DNA of 64,000 nucleotides from Lentisphaerota bacterium (GCA_021413965.1 JAIOPI010000021.1:124001-188000), one strand, 5' to 3'. Counted from the stretch's first letter, positions 54,506 through 63,918 are shown. Program-made: numbers and translations. Notes: a model not told the origin generated them from the sequence alone.

Positions 54506-55330
54506 TCAGCCGTAGGCGCCTTTAGGGTGTTTGCCCAGAACGCGGAGGAGGCGTTCGTCGGCGCCGGCCAGGACGTGGGTTGGCATGTGATAGTTCAGGA
54601 ACGGGTAGAATTTCTGGGCCATCATGCGCATGCCCATGTTGTGCTGCAGCAGGTAGCGCCGGCGATTGGAGGTGTTGGGCGCACCGCGATGCCAGACCAT
54701 CGGATGCTGCAGATACACGTCGCCGGCTCTGACGAAGATGGCGTGCGGGCCGTGCCCCTCGAATGTCGGGCACTCGGCATCGTTCGGATGACGGCCGGAG
54801 TAGTGGCTGCCCGGCACGACTTGCGTCGGCCCGTACTCGTCGGACGGTACATCGCTGAGTGCAATCTGACCGTTGACCATGAAGGTGGGGAAGCGCAAGG
54901 CGGGGTCGAAGCGAGGCATCCCGTCCGGCAGCGGAAACCACGGCTGCGCGAAATCGATGTGCCAGTTGCTGATGGCCTGGCCGGGATCATTCAGCACGGC
55001 ATTGTTGGCGATGAGGTGGCAATCCTTGCCGAGCAGGCGTTCGAAGAGTCCGATGAGGGGCTCCCGCACCAGCAGGTCGCGGAACATGCGGTCGATCTCG
55101 AATAGCCGCACGAAGATGTAGTCGCTGTAGGCGATGTCCCTGTCCGCCAGCGTGGGGTCGGCGCGGATGCGGTCGAGCCGCGCCACGAGTTCGCGGACTT
55201 CGTTCACGCTAAGCACGCCCGGTATATGCACATAGCCGTCGCGCACAAAGCGATCCACGATGTCACGGCACTGCGAGTCGCTGAAGGGCTGTCCCTTCTC
55301 CACGGGGCTGGTACCAACGGTCTCGGGCAT
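54506..55330 (-). CDS. Phytanoyl-CoA dioxygenase (PhyH) family oxygenase
   Basis: A 274-aa Fe(II)/2-oxoglutarate oxygenase. ATG 55330 has AAGGAG 8 nt upstream. The 2-His-1-carboxylate site is HxD in NWHIDFAQPW (His124, Asp126) with the distal His214 in HPMVWHRGAPN; the nearby Arg223-Arg225 is the likely 2-oxoglutarate contact. Family members hydroxylate lipids and small metabolites. The substrate is unknown and the neighbours give no clue. Confidence 0.8.
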   Translation of the reverse strand: MPETVGTSPVEKGQPFSDSQCRDIVDRFVRDGYVHIPGVLSVNEVRELVARLDRIRADPTLADRDIAYSDYIFVRLFEIDRMFRDLLVREPLIGLFERLLGKDCHLIANNAVLNDPGQAISNWHIDFAQPWFPLPDGMPRFDPALRFPTFMVNGQIALSDVPSDEYGPTQVVPGSHYSGRHPNDAECPTFEGHGPHAIFVRAGDVYLQHPMVWHRGAPNTSNRRRYLLQHNMGMRMMAQKFYPFLNYHMPTHVLAGADERLLRVLGKHPKGAYG

Positions 55331-55593
55331 GTTGACGACTCCTTGGCTGTGGGGTGGACGGCAAGTGAGCGGACGATACAACGGTCGGGGAGCGCGCGGC
55401 AATAAGGGAAGCAGGGATGGTTGCGGGGGCGATCCTCATCGCAGGCCGCATCCGCCGCGGCATGACCGGCGACATGGGGCACACGGGCTGACGGCGCCGC
55501 GCGCCCCCGGGCACAGCTCTCAGGCACAGAGGGCAGAGGCTTGTCCGGGTTCCTGATGACAAGGGGGCGGGCAGCCGATATAGTCCCGCCCTC

Positions 55594-56397
55594 ATGCGCA
55601 TTCTTGCCGACTATCACATGCATACGCCGCGCTGCAAACACGCGGTTGGCCCGCTGGAAGGCTACATCGAGAAGGGGATCGCGCTCGGGTTGCGCGAGGT
55701 CGGTTTTGCCGACCACAATCCGCTGCCCGATGGCGTGGGGGCCAATGTGCGCATGGATGAGGCGGAATTGGACGACTACGTGGCCGATGTACTGCGGCTG
55801 CGCGAACGCTATCGCGGTGCGATCGAGGTGAGGCTCGGGCTGGAGATGGACTACGTCGAGGGGATGGAACCGTACCTGGCGGAGCAGCGCCGGCGCTATC
55901 CCTGGGATTACGTGCTCGGGTCGGTTCATTATCTCGACACGGCCGGCCGGCAGATCTCATGGCCCCGGAACTTCGCGGGCGACATTCATACGCTATACGC
56001 GCGCTACTACGAGCTGGTGCGCCAGATGGCCGCGACCGGCCTCTACGATATCGTGGCGCACGTTGATCTGCCCAAGCGCACCGGGCGGCCCGCCGCGGAA
56101 CCCGAGCGTGAGATGGTGACGCAGACGCTGGCGGTCATCGCGCGCTCGGGAATGAGCGTGGAAATCAACACGTCGGGGTATCGGCATCCGGAGCTGGCTT
56201 ACCCGGAGGCCTATCCCTCGGTCCCGATCCTGCGCGAGATCCTGGCCCTGGGCATTCCGCTGACCGTCAATTCCGACGCGCACGCGCCGGATCATGTGGG
56301 CACTCAGTTCCCGGCGATCGAAGCGTTGCTCAAGGATCTCGGCTGCCGTTCGCTGGCCCGCTACGCCGGTGGCCATCGCGAATCCTACGAGGACTGA
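55594..56397 (+). CDS. Histidinol-phosphatase (PHP/HisK type)
   Basis: A 267-aa PHP-family metal-dependent phosphatase. Metal ligands are visible: DYHMHTPRCKH (His8, His10), FADHNPLPDG, EMDYVEG, GSVHYLD, AHVDLPKR and NSDAHAP. The order and length match the histidinol-phosphatases of the HisJ/HisK family, which dephosphorylate histidinol phosphate in histidine synthesis. No other his gene is in the window, so specificity is not proven by context. The start is well placed: the DYHMHT motif begins near residue 6. Confidence 0.8.
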   Translation: MRILADYHMHTPRCKHAVGPLEGYIEKGIALGLREVGFADHNPLPDGVGANVRMDEAELDDYVADVLRLRERYRGAIEVRLGLEMDYVEGMEPYLAEQRRRYPWDYVLGSVHYLDTAGRQISWPRNFAGDIHTLYARYYELVRQMAATGLYDIVAHVDLPKRTGRPAAEPEREMVTQTLAVIARSGMSVEINTSGYRHPELAYPEAYPSVPILREILALGIPLTVNSDAHAPDHVGTQFPAIEALLKDLGCRSLARYAGGHRESYED

Positions 56398-56444
56398 AGC
56401 GCCCTGCTCAGCGCGCGGGTGAGCCAGGGCGCTTGCCGCGTCAT

Positions 56445-57644
56445 CTAGAAGGCCAGGTCCAGCCGGGCGGCCGCGAAATCCTCTGTGGCGACCGGCGCGT
56501 CGGGCTGGTGCTGCCGGCGGTGTGAGTACTCCACGTGCAGGGCCAGGTTGTCCACGAAGTAGTAGCGGGCACCGCCCGTCCATCGCGTGATATCCTGGTC
56601 GATGTCCGACGGCGTGTCGACCCAGTCGAAGCGGCCGAAGCCGACGATCCACGTGCAGGGCATGACGCTCAGCTCGGCGAATCCACCGCTGAACTCCACG
56701 TCCTCCGTGGTACCCCAGAGCAGCTGGTCATCCTCGCCCACCAGGTATTGCAGGGCCAGGTTGCTGTGCATGGCGTTCAGGCTGGCGTCAAATCCGACCC
56801 GGCTGAGGTCCTGCCGGTCTCCGGTCCCGTCGGCCTCATCGGTGCCGGGGCGTGTCTGGCCGAGGTAGCCGATGACCCCGAGTCGTTGTCCCGCCGTCTG
56901 GCCCTCGCCGGCCCCCAGCACGACGCTGGCTCGGGCATACACATCCTGCGGGGCATCGTCCGCGCGATTGTTCTCAGACCCGTTCAGGTATCCAACCGCG
57001 TACGCGAGCCCACGGCCGTGGCCGGTGGCTTCGATGCCGTCCTGCGTATCGGCCAGTGTCGCCACCCCGGGGGCGCCGAAACTGTAGACCTCGTAGGGCG
57101 TGATCGAAAGCTTGCGCTTCACGCTGAAGGCCGAGCTGGCCGGTTCCATCCGGCCCACGCGCACGTTCAGCCAGGGCGAGCCCAGGTTGCTGAACATGAC
57201 GTTTCCAGACTCCAGCGTGCCGTCCTGCGCCTCCACGCCGCGCGATTCGTCAATCTGGGGGAGGAGGGTCACGAAGTAGCCGATGTTCGGCGCCAGCAGG
57301 CCGCTCGACAGCACATCGACGCCGTTCATCAGGAACTCCTCCTGCTCCTGAATGTCGGGTGAGTTCTGCGCGCTGTAGCTGGTATAGCCGCCGCTCAATC
57401 GCACGGCAAATGGCGGCGGGCCTTCCAGCACGGTCTTCTCCTCATTCTCGCGCCCCGGCAATTGGTACGCATTCTGCCGGTACCGCTCGCCGTAATCGTT
57501 CAGGCGCGGGAAGCTGGAATGGCACATGGTGCAGTTGTACCCGTACTTCCGGGCAAAGGCCGGGATGGCCTCGCCGGACTGCGGCAGCATGGCGCCCGAC
57601 ATCGCCACGATTCCCATCATCAAGAGCATGCGCGTGCGCGTCAT
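56445..57644 (-). CDS. Cyc2-like fused cytochrome-porin
   Basis: A 399-aa outer-membrane protein with a signal peptide (MRTR-type start to GEA). Immediately after it is a single c-type haem motif CTMCH (Cys38, Cys41, His42) in the context IPAFARKYGYNCTMCHSSFP, which closely resembles Cyc2 haem domains. The remaining 330 residues are beta-strand-rich (FAVRLSGGYTSYS, WLNVRVGRMEPAS, RWTGGARYYFVDNLALHVEY) like the porin half of Cyc2. Cyc2 transports electrons across the outer membrane and in iron oxidisers takes them from Fe(II); other homologues have unknown donors. Its ATG overlaps the upstream peroxidase stop (57641-57644). The length is slightly short for Cyc2 (about 400-500). Confidence 0.72.
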   Translation of the reverse strand: MTRTRMLLMMGIVAMSGAMLPQSGEAIPAFARKYGYNCTMCHSSFPRLNDYGERYRQNAYQLPGRENEEKTVLEGPPPFAVRLSGGYTSYSAQNSPDIQEQEEFLMNGVDVLSSGLLAPNIGYFVTLLPQIDESRGVEAQDGTLESGNVMFSNLGSPWLNVRVGRMEPASSAFSVKRKLSITPYEVYSFGAPGVATLADTQDGIEATGHGRGLAYAVGYLNGSENNRADDAPQDVYARASVVLGAGEGQTAGQRLGVIGYLGQTRPGTDEADGTGDRQDLSRVGFDASLNAMHSNLALQYLVGEDDQLLWGTTEDVEFSGGFAELSVMPCTWIVGFGRFDWVDTPSDIDQDITRWTGGARYYFVDNLALHVEYSHRRQHQPDAPVATEDFAAARLDLAF

Positions 57645-58690
57645 AGGGCACCTCCTTTTCCGGTCTCAGCGGATGCGGGGGAATCCGGCGGGAGCGGCGG
57701 CGCCTCCATCACCGGGTACGTCCCGGTTAATGCTTCCATGAATGCCACGAGGTCCTGCATTTCCTTCTTGGTCAGGGCCAGCGGCAGCATCTGCGGATCG
57801 AGATTCGGATTGGGCACGCCGCCACGGTTGTAGAACATCATCACATCGAGCAGCGTCTTCTCTGAACCGTCATGCAGAAAGGGCGCCGTGACCGCGACGT
57901 TCAACAACGTGGGCGTCTTGTAGCGTCCCAAGTCCCCGGGTTTGTTGGTGACCTTCTGCCGGCCGGGGTTGGGGGACGCGACCTGCATCCCCACGCCCAG
58001 ATTGTGGAAGCCCTGATCCGAGAACAGGGGGCCGCTGTGACAGGCCGAGCAGTGGCCTTTGCCGTTGAACAGCGCCTGGCCTCGCACGGCAGCTGGAGAC
58101 ATGGCCTCCCTGTCTCCGGCGAGGTATCGGCTGTAGGGCGAGGGGCCCGACACAATGGTCCGCTCAAAAGCGGCGATGGCTTTGGCGATGCCATCGGTGG
58201 TCGCGTCCGTGCCGAAGACGTCCTGGAACATGTCGCGGTAGCCGGGGATGGCGTTGAGCTTGCGGACGACATTGTCCAGTGTCTCGCCCATCTCGATCGG
58301 ATTATGGATGGGGCCGAGGGCCTGCTCCTCGAGCGAGCCGGCGCGCCCATCCCAGAATTGGAACTGCATGTAGGCCGAGTTTACAATGGTGCCGGAATTG
58401 CGATCGCCCACTTGCTTGCCGATCCCCGTGTCCGTCGGTGTGATGTTTGCCCAGCCGGTTTTGGGGTTGTGGCACGTTGCGCAACTGATGGTGTTGTCCG
58501 CTGAAAGTCGGGGCTCAAAATAGAGGGCCCGTCCAAGGCGGATTTTGGCATCGGTTTGCGGATTGTCGGCCGGCACAGGGACCGGCGGCAGCGGTCCGTT
58601 CGCCAGGAATCCGCTCCCGCTGGCACGACCGGCTGAGCCGGCCAGCACGAGGGCAAGCATCACCCAGACACACATTCCCATACGGCTCAT
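57641..58690 (-). CDS. Di-haem cytochrome c peroxidase / MauG family
   Basis: A 349-aa periplasmic protein. ATG 58690 with AAAGG about 10 nt upstream; a second ATG is at 58681. After the signal peptide are two c-haem motifs, CATCH (70-74) and CSACH (214-218), with the family motifs LGRALYFEPRLS, NSAYMQFQFWDGRAGSLEEQA, HNPIEMG and KTPTLLNVAVTAPFLHDG. Members reduce hydrogen peroxide with electrons from a periplasmic cytochrome or, like MauG, oxidise protein. Translational coupling with the Cyc2-like porin makes an electron link between them likely. A large inverted repeat lies upstream. Confidence 0.88.
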   Translation of the reverse strand: MSRMGMCVWVMLALVLAGSAGRASGSGFLANGPLPPVPVPADNPQTDAKIRLGRALYFEPRLSADNTISCATCHNPKTGWANITPTDTGIGKQVGDRNSGTIVNSAYMQFQFWDGRAGSLEEQALGPIHNPIEMGETLDNVVRKLNAIPGYRDMFQDVFGTDATTDGIAKAIAAFERTIVSGPSPYSRYLAGDREAMSPAAVRGQALFNGKGHCSACHSGPLFSDQGFHNLGVGMQVASPNPGRQKVTNKPGDLGRYKTPTLLNVAVTAPFLHDGSEKTLLDVMMFYNRGGVPNPNLDPQMLPLALTKKEMQDLVAFMEALTGTYPVMEAPPLPPDSPASAETGKGGAL

Positions 58691-58758
58691 ACGCGCACCA
58701 CCTTTCCAGTCATGACGGGAGGCCATGAGCGTCTTTGCGGACACGCCGGACAAAACAT

Positions 58759-58810
58759 GACTCAGCTTGTATGGCTTACGCCTTGATGGGTAATCCATAC
58801 AAGCTGAGTC
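58759..58810. repeat. Long, nearly perfect inverted repeat upstream of the peroxidase operon
   Basis: GACTCAGCTTGTATGG (58759-58774) is exactly complementary to 58795-58810. The arms extend inward to TTAC/GTAA with one mismatch, giving about 21 bp per arm around a 10-nt loop. It lies about 70 bp before the peroxidase gene and about 60 bp after the phosphofructokinase stop; both genes are on the minus strand. On that strand ATGTTTTG follows the hairpin, so it may be the phosphofructokinase terminator. A regulator site or small mobile repeat is also possible. Confidence 0.8.
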
Positions 58811-58869
58811 GTCAATAAAGAATGGCGGGTGGCCTTGCCGGATTGAGCGATCCCCTGGGAGCTCAGGGG

Positions 58870-60162
58870 CTACTCAAACAGGAGGGGCTGGCCCGTGGTG
58901 GCGATGACGGAGTTCCACAGCAGGCTTTCGGGCGAGACCGTCTTGCGGCTGGCCGTGGCCATGGCGATGGGCACGTGCATGAAGGATTCGCCGCGATGCC
59001 CGATGAGCAGGTCGGTCTTGCCGGCCATGGCGGCATGCACGGCCTGGCGCGCGTAGGCATCGCAGAGCATGCTGTCATCGGAATTGGCGGGGACCGCGCG
59101 GATGATGTAACTCGGATCGATGTACTTCATCGACAAGGGAATGCCGTGTTCCTTGAAGTCGGCCACGATCCGGTCGCGCAGGAACGTGCCGATGTCCTTG
59201 TGCAGGACGTTCCCCGAGGCATCGCGCGCGACCTCGCCCTGGAGCAGGTCCTGGCCGGCGCCTTCAGCGACGACGACGACGGCATGTTCGCGGCTGATGA
59301 TGCGCTGCCGCAGACACGCGAGGAATCCGCGTTCGCCATTCAGGCGCAGCGGAATTTCCGGGATCAGGGTGAAGTTCACTTCCTGGCTGGCGACGGTGGC
59401 GCCGGCGGCAATGAAGCCCGAGTCGCGCCCCATCAGCCGCACCAGGGCCACGCCGTTGCGATATCCCTTGGCCTCTGCATGCGCGGCGGCGAGCACCTCG
59501 CGCGCCTTGTCGATGGCCGTGGCAAAGCCGAAGGTGCGAGAGACGTACTGGATGTCGTTGTCGATGGTCTTGGGGATGCCCACGATGGCGATCGGGAGGC
59601 CGCGGCGGGAGACTTCGACGGCGATCTCGTGCGCGCCGCGCTGGGTGCCGTCGCCGCCGACCGTGAGAAGGATGTCGATCTGGTGGGCGACGAGAAAGTC
59701 CACCATGGCGGGCACGGGTTGGTTGCCGCGGGACGAGCCGAGCATGGTGCCGCCATGCTCGTGAATGTCGTCGACCATGTCCGGGGTCAGCGTGATGGGG
59801 GGCTCGGCCAGGCCGTCGATCAGGCCCTGGTACCCGTAGCGCAAGCCCAGCACGTTGCGCACGCCGTAGTTGTGGTGCAGTTCGAGGAATGCCGAGCGGA
59901 TGACGGTGTTAAGTCCGGGGCAAAGCCCGCCGCAGGTGACGATGGCGGCACGCGTGCGCCCGGGATCGAAGAACAACTGTGCGCGCGGCCCGGCTTTTTC
60001 AAATCGCAAGTCGGATGCGGGCTCGAGGCCGCCTTCTTCGACCTGGTAGCGAATGCGAATGTCATCCGAAACGAAATTGCCAATCCGATCGCCGGACACG
60101 CTGTTCATGCGCAGCGGCGAGGGGAAACGGCCAACGCCCAATGATGGAATGACGGTCTGCAT
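58870..60162 (-). CDS. pfkA: 6-phosphofructokinase (ATP-dependent, plant/trypanosome-type group)
   Basis: A 430-aa PFK of the long clade. ATG 60162 is chosen because the conserved N-terminus begins soon after. Active-site motifs are CGGLCPGLN, LTVGGDGTQ, PKTIDNDI, MGRDSGFIA and the GHRGE-like C-terminal motif. Glycine after GGD (GGDG, not GGDD) predicts ATP rather than pyrophosphate as phosphoryl donor. It performs the committed step of glycolysis, fructose 6-phosphate to fructose 1,6-bisphosphate. The same-strand peroxidase gene follows after the inverted repeat. Confidence 0.85.
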   Translation of the reverse strand: MQTVIPSLGVGRFPSPLRMNSVSGDRIGNFVSDDIRIRYQVEEGGLEPASDLRFEKAGPRAQLFFDPGRTRAAIVTCGGLCPGLNTVIRSAFLELHHNYGVRNVLGLRYGYQGLIDGLAEPPITLTPDMVDDIHEHGGTMLGSSRGNQPVPAMVDFLVAHQIDILLTVGGDGTQRGAHEIAVEVSRRGLPIAIVGIPKTIDNDIQYVSRTFGFATAIDKAREVLAAAHAEAKGYRNGVALVRLMGRDSGFIAAGATVASQEVNFTLIPEIPLRLNGERGFLACLRQRIISREHAVVVVAEGAGQDLLQGEVARDASGNVLHKDIGTFLRDRIVADFKEHGIPLSMKYIDPSYIIRAVPANSDDSMLCDAYARQAVHAAMAGKTDLLIGHRGESFMHVPIAMATASRKTVSPESLLWNSVIATTGQPLLFE

Positions 60163-60327
60163 ACGGGGCTCCTTCACGTCGCACCCATCACGCTCGCACC
60201 CCGGCGGCGGGGTGGGCAAGCGAAAAGGCCGGCCTTTTCCGACTGCCGAGATAGGCTTGACACTCGCGGGTCGGCGGCGTACCCATTACGAGTCTTGGTG
60301 TGGGGTTCTGGGTGCGGGGGTGTTGGC

Positions 60328-61470
60328 ATGGGTTTTACCGTCAAGCGGTTGGGCGACGTCATGTCCGAATTCGCCTCCGCCCTGATGGCCGGTGAGACCT
60401 ATTCGCCCCTGCGCAATCCCTATATCTGGTTTGGCTTTCTGTGGGGCATTCCGGTGCCGCTGCTGGGGCTGATCATCCACCGGCATCTGGCGGGGGGGCA
60501 CCTCACCGAGCCTCTCGCGGGGCTGGTGGCCGAGCCGCTGTTCATGTTCCTGCTCCTGCATCCGCCCCTGTTTGCCGTGGTGTTCGGCGCGATGGGCACG
60601 GTGCGGTTACGCAAAATCGCCAGCATCGAAGCACTGCTGGCGGAGCGCGAGGTGGAAATGCAGCAAATCCGGGACGCGCATGCCGAGCTGCAGCAGATGG
60701 CCCGCTTGAAGGATGAGTTTCTGGGCAGCGTCACGCATGAACTCAAGACGCCCCTTGTCACCATCCGGGGCTATGCGGAGATGCTGGAGCATGGCCGACT
60801 GGGCGACGTATCGGACAAGCAGAAGCACGTGCTGGGGGTCATGCAGCGCAACTGCCGCCGGCTGCAGCAGCAGATCGACATGCTGCTCTCGGCCAGCCGC
60901 AACCAGAGCCCGCAGGCTGAGCTGAAGCCGGTCGATTTTCCGCTGCAGGACCTGGTCGACGAAATCTGCGAGCGCCACCGGCCCAACGCGCTGCAGCGCA
61001 GCATCGAACTGACGTGCGAGGCGCCGCCACCCGGGATTCAGGCCCATGGCGACTACGGCCGGCTGGCGGAGGTGTTTGACAATTTGCTGAGCAACGCGCT
61101 CAAATTCACGGATTCCGGCGGCTGGGTGCGCCTGTCATTCGGGGCGCCGCATGCGAACCGGCTGCCCTGCGAAGTGGCGGATGCCGGCTGTGGCATTCCC
61201 GCGGAGGCGCAGCGGTACATCTTTGAGCGATTTCGGCAGGCCGATGGGTCCATTCGCCGGCGTTACGGCGGATCGGGGCTGGGCCTGGCGCTGGTGAAGG
61301 AAAATCTGGCCGCGCACGGGTGCGCGGTGACGGTGGAGAGCGCCCCTGGTGAAGGGGCACGGTTCCGGTTCGATCTGCCCATCCGTCCGGCCCCAGCGGC
61401 CGACGTGGCGGGGGGCCGCGAGGGGAGGCAACATGGCGACGAGCGCGAAAACGATCCTGATCGTCGATGA
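60328..61470 (+). CDS. Membrane sensor histidine kinase
   Basis: A 380-aa kinase. ATG 60328 follows a G-rich site; ATG 60361 is an alternative. Two transmembrane helices lie at about residues 38-56 and 70-90 with almost no periplasmic loop between. A coiled coil leads to the HisKA domain with His137 in GSVTHELKTP, an N-box NLLSNALKF, and G-boxes DAGCGIP and GGSGLGLALVK. The signal is probably sensed within the membrane or by the linker. Its last 38 bp overlap the response-regulator gene, so the two form a coupled pair. Confidence 0.85.
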   Translation: MGFTVKRLGDVMSEFASALMAGETYSPLRNPYIWFGFLWGIPVPLLGLIIHRHLAGGHLTEPLAGLVAEPLFMFLLLHPPLFAVVFGAMGTVRLRKIASIEALLAEREVEMQQIRDAHAELQQMARLKDEFLGSVTHELKTPLVTIRGYAEMLEHGRLGDVSDKQKHVLGVMQRNCRRLQQQIDMLLSASRNQSPQAELKPVDFPLQDLVDEICERHRPNALQRSIELTCEAPPPGIQAHGDYGRLAEVFDNLLSNALKFTDSGGWVRLSFGAPHANRLPCEVADAGCGIPAEAQRYIFERFRQADGSIRRRYGGSGLGLALVKENLAAHGCAVTVESAPGEGARFRFDLPIRPAPAADVAGGREGRQHGDERENDPDRR

Positions 61471-62137
61471 CGAGCCGGACATTCTGGAACTGCTCGACCT
61501 GCTCCTGGCCGGGGAGGGGTATCGCGTGCTGCAGGCCGGCGGCGGAGCGGCGGCCATGGCCGCGCTGGCGGCCGAGCGACCGGACTTTGTCTTTCTCGAC
61601 ATCATGATGCCCGACATCGACGGCCACGCCGTCTGTGCGCACATTCGCGGCCAGGAGCGGCTGCGCGATGTGCCTGTGTATATGCTGACGGCGAAGAACG
61701 ATGTGGCCCACATCGGGCGCGCGCTCGACGCCGGTGCGCACGGATTCATGGTCAAGCCGTTCGACACCGAGGACCTGCTGCGGGTTGTGGCGGCCTGCCT
61801 CGGGGGCGAGCGAACGGACTTCTATCGTTCGGGCCAGCCGGCGGGCGGCGCGCGGCCGGGCGACTCGCGCGTGGCGTGCCTGGCCATCGCGGAGCCAAAA
61901 GCCGAGTTCTCCGTGATCGTGGGGGTGTGCGAGGATCAGCATTACAACCTGCTGTCGCTGTGGCAGCGCGACGAGCCGACGCGGTGCATGACCACCGCGC
62001 TGCTGAACGTGACGGCCTCCGAGCACTTCGGCACGCTGCTGAACCGCATCCTGGCGGTCCCGCGGGTTGAGATCCTGCACTGCTCGATCTACCGGACCAT
62101 TGAAGAGGTGCCGATGCACAAACTGGAGCACGCATGA
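61433..62137 (+). CDS. Response regulator with unknown C-terminal domain
   Basis: A 234-aa protein. ATG 61433 has GAGGGGAGG about 6 nt upstream, inside the kinase gene. The receiver domain occupies residues 1-120 (Asp12-Asp13, phospho-acceptor Asp56 in VFLDIMMP, Lys in VKPFD). Residues about 135-234 form a domain without a DNA-binding motif (EFSVIVGVCEDQHYNLLSLW), so the output is probably protein-protein. It overlaps korA by ATGA, so regulator and 2-oxoacid oxidoreductase are translationally coupled, which is unusual. The role of the C-terminal domain is not known. Confidence 0.8.
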   Translation: MATSAKTILIVDDEPDILELLDLLLAGEGYRVLQAGGGAAAMAALAAERPDFVFLDIMMPDIDGHAVCAHIRGQERLRDVPVYMLTAKNDVAHIGRALDAGAHGFMVKPFDTEDLLRVVAACLGGERTDFYRSGQPAGGARPGDSRVACLAIAEPKAEFSVIVGVCEDQHYNLLSLWQRDEPTRCMTTALLNVTASEHFGTLLNRILAVPRVEILHCSIYRTIEEVPMHKLEHA

Positions 62138-63918
62138 AGCAGGCAGTCACGATCGGCCAGGGGGCGAGCTGTCCATGCGTCTTTCTCATGGGCAGCGGGG
62201 GCGATGGGGTGGTGACGGCTGGCGACCTGCTGGCGCGGGCCGTGGCGAACGCCGGGCTGCACTGCCAGATGGTGAAGAGTTTCGGCCCGCAGATCCGGGG
62301 CGGTGAGAGTGGCGTCTGGCTGCAGATCAGCCCGCAACCAATCCAGGGACCGGCTGAGCAGGTCCAGATTGCCGTGGTGCTGTCGTGGCGCAGTTTCGGG
62401 CCGTTTGCCCGTCAACTGAGCCTGGCGCCCGGGGCGCTTGTCTTCCAGGACGAGCAGGATGCGGCCCTGGCGCCGCCTGACCTGCGAGACGCAGGCGGAC
62501 AGCCCGTGACGCCGCGCTCGCTGCCGCTGCAGAAGCTGGCGGACGAGTTGGAGGCGCCGCGCTCTCGCAACATCCTGCTGGTCGGATTCATCGCCGGCCT
62601 GCTGCAGCTGCCCGCCGCGCTGATTCCCGAGGTGCTGCAGCGCAAGTTCGGCAAGCGAGGCGCCGAGGTGGCGGCCACGCTCATCAAGGCGTTTCACCGC
62701 GGCCGCGAGTTGGCGGATGCGCAGGCACGCCCGGCCGGGCTGCCCGCGCTGGCCCCCGTCGAGGCCGAAGCGCGCCTGCTCCTGTCCGGCAACGATGCGG
62801 CCTCCCTGGGCGCCCTGCATGCGGGGGTCGAGTTCTTTGCGGGCTACCCGATCACGCCGGCATCGGAAATCATGACGGCGATGGCCGAGCACCTGCCAGG
62901 CCGCGGCGGCATGATGATCCAGGCTGAGGACGAAATCTCGGCGATCTGCATGCTGCTGGGGGCGTCGTTCGGCGGCAAGAAGGCGCTGACTTCCACGTCG
63001 GGACCGGGGCTGTCGCTCATGGTCGAGGCGCTGGGGTTCGCCACGCAGATTGAGCTGCCGTGCGTCATCATCGACGTTCAGCGCGGCGGCCCGTCCACGG
63101 GCATGCCCACGAAGACCGAGCAATCCGATCTGCAGCTGGCCGTTTACGGGGCGCATGGCGATGCCCCGCGCGTCGTGATTGCGCCGGAAAATGTGCGCAC
63201 CTGCTTCGACGCCACGGTGAAGGCCTTCTACCTGGCGGAAAAATACCAGACGCCGGTGATTGTGCTGTCCGATCAGCAACTCGGCCACCGCGAGGAAACG
63301 CTGCCCGCGACCGCGTTCGACGAGGGGCACGCCTTTCGCACGGTCATCGCGCGGCGCCTGCCCGATGTGAAGCCGGGCGAGCCGTACAAGCGGTTCGCGC
63401 TGGGGGATGACCCCGTCTCGCCGATGGCCATCCCGGGCATGGAAGGCGGCACCTATCGCACGTCGGGCATCATCCACGACGAGGCCGGCAATCCGACGGT
63501 CAGCACGGACCTGCATCGGCGCATGAGCGAGAAGCTCCAGCGCAAAATGACGCTGATCCTGGCCGAGATGCCGGGGTACCGCCTGGAGGGGCCGGCGCAC
63601 GCCGACACGCTGCTGCTGACCTGGGGCTCGACGGCGGGCGCGGCCTGCGACGCCGCCGCCCGGCGCACGGCGGAGGGCCGCCCCACGGCGGTGCTGATTG
63701 TGGAGCTGCTGTATCCGCTCCCGACCGAGGCCCTGCGCGAGCACGTGGCGCGCTACCGGCACGTGGCGGTGGCCGAGCTGACGTTCTCGGGGCAGTTCCT
63801 GCGCTGGCTGCGCGCGAACGGCCTGGCCTTGGAACAGGCCCTCGCGATTCATCGCGGCGGCGGCGATCCGTTGACGACCAGTGAAATCCTGCAACGCATG
63901 AGGGAAGCATGGACGTGA
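62134..63918 (+). CDS. korA: 2-oxoacid:ferredoxin oxidoreductase, fused gamma-alpha subunit (KorA type)
   Basis: A 594-aa subunit. An N-terminal gamma-type domain (residues about 1-190: GSGGDGVVTAGDLLARA, SFGPQIRGGES) precedes the alpha domain, with YPITPASEI, the QAEDEISAI Glu, TSTSGPGLSLM and QRGGPSTGMPTKTEQ. With KorB it converts a 2-oxoacid (usually 2-oxoglutarate) to acyl-CoA while reducing ferredoxin, using thiamine diphosphate in the beta subunit. The reverse direction allows reductive carboxylation. Its stop overlaps korB by 10 bp. Kor and the other family members differ only subtly, so the exact 2-oxoacid is inferred. Confidence 0.88.
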   Translation: MKQAVTIGQGASCPCVFLMGSGGDGVVTAGDLLARAVANAGLHCQMVKSFGPQIRGGESGVWLQISPQPIQGPAEQVQIAVVLSWRSFGPFARQLSLAPGALVFQDEQDAALAPPDLRDAGGQPVTPRSLPLQKLADELEAPRSRNILLVGFIAGLLQLPAALIPEVLQRKFGKRGAEVAATLIKAFHRGRELADAQARPAGLPALAPVEAEARLLLSGNDAASLGALHAGVEFFAGYPITPASEIMTAMAEHLPGRGGMMIQAEDEISAICMLLGASFGGKKALTSTSGPGLSLMVEALGFATQIELPCVIIDVQRGGPSTGMPTKTEQSDLQLAVYGAHGDAPRVVIAPENVRTCFDATVKAFYLAEKYQTPVIVLSDQQLGHREETLPATAFDEGHAFRTVIARRLPDVKPGEPYKRFALGDDPVSPMAIPGMEGGTYRTSGIIHDEAGNPTVSTDLHRRMSEKLQRKMTLILAEMPGYRLEGPAHADTLLLTWGSTAGAACDAAARRTAEGRPTAVLIVELLYPLPTEALREHVARYRHVAVAELTFSGQFLRWLRANGLALEQALAIHRGGGDPLTTSEILQRMREAWT

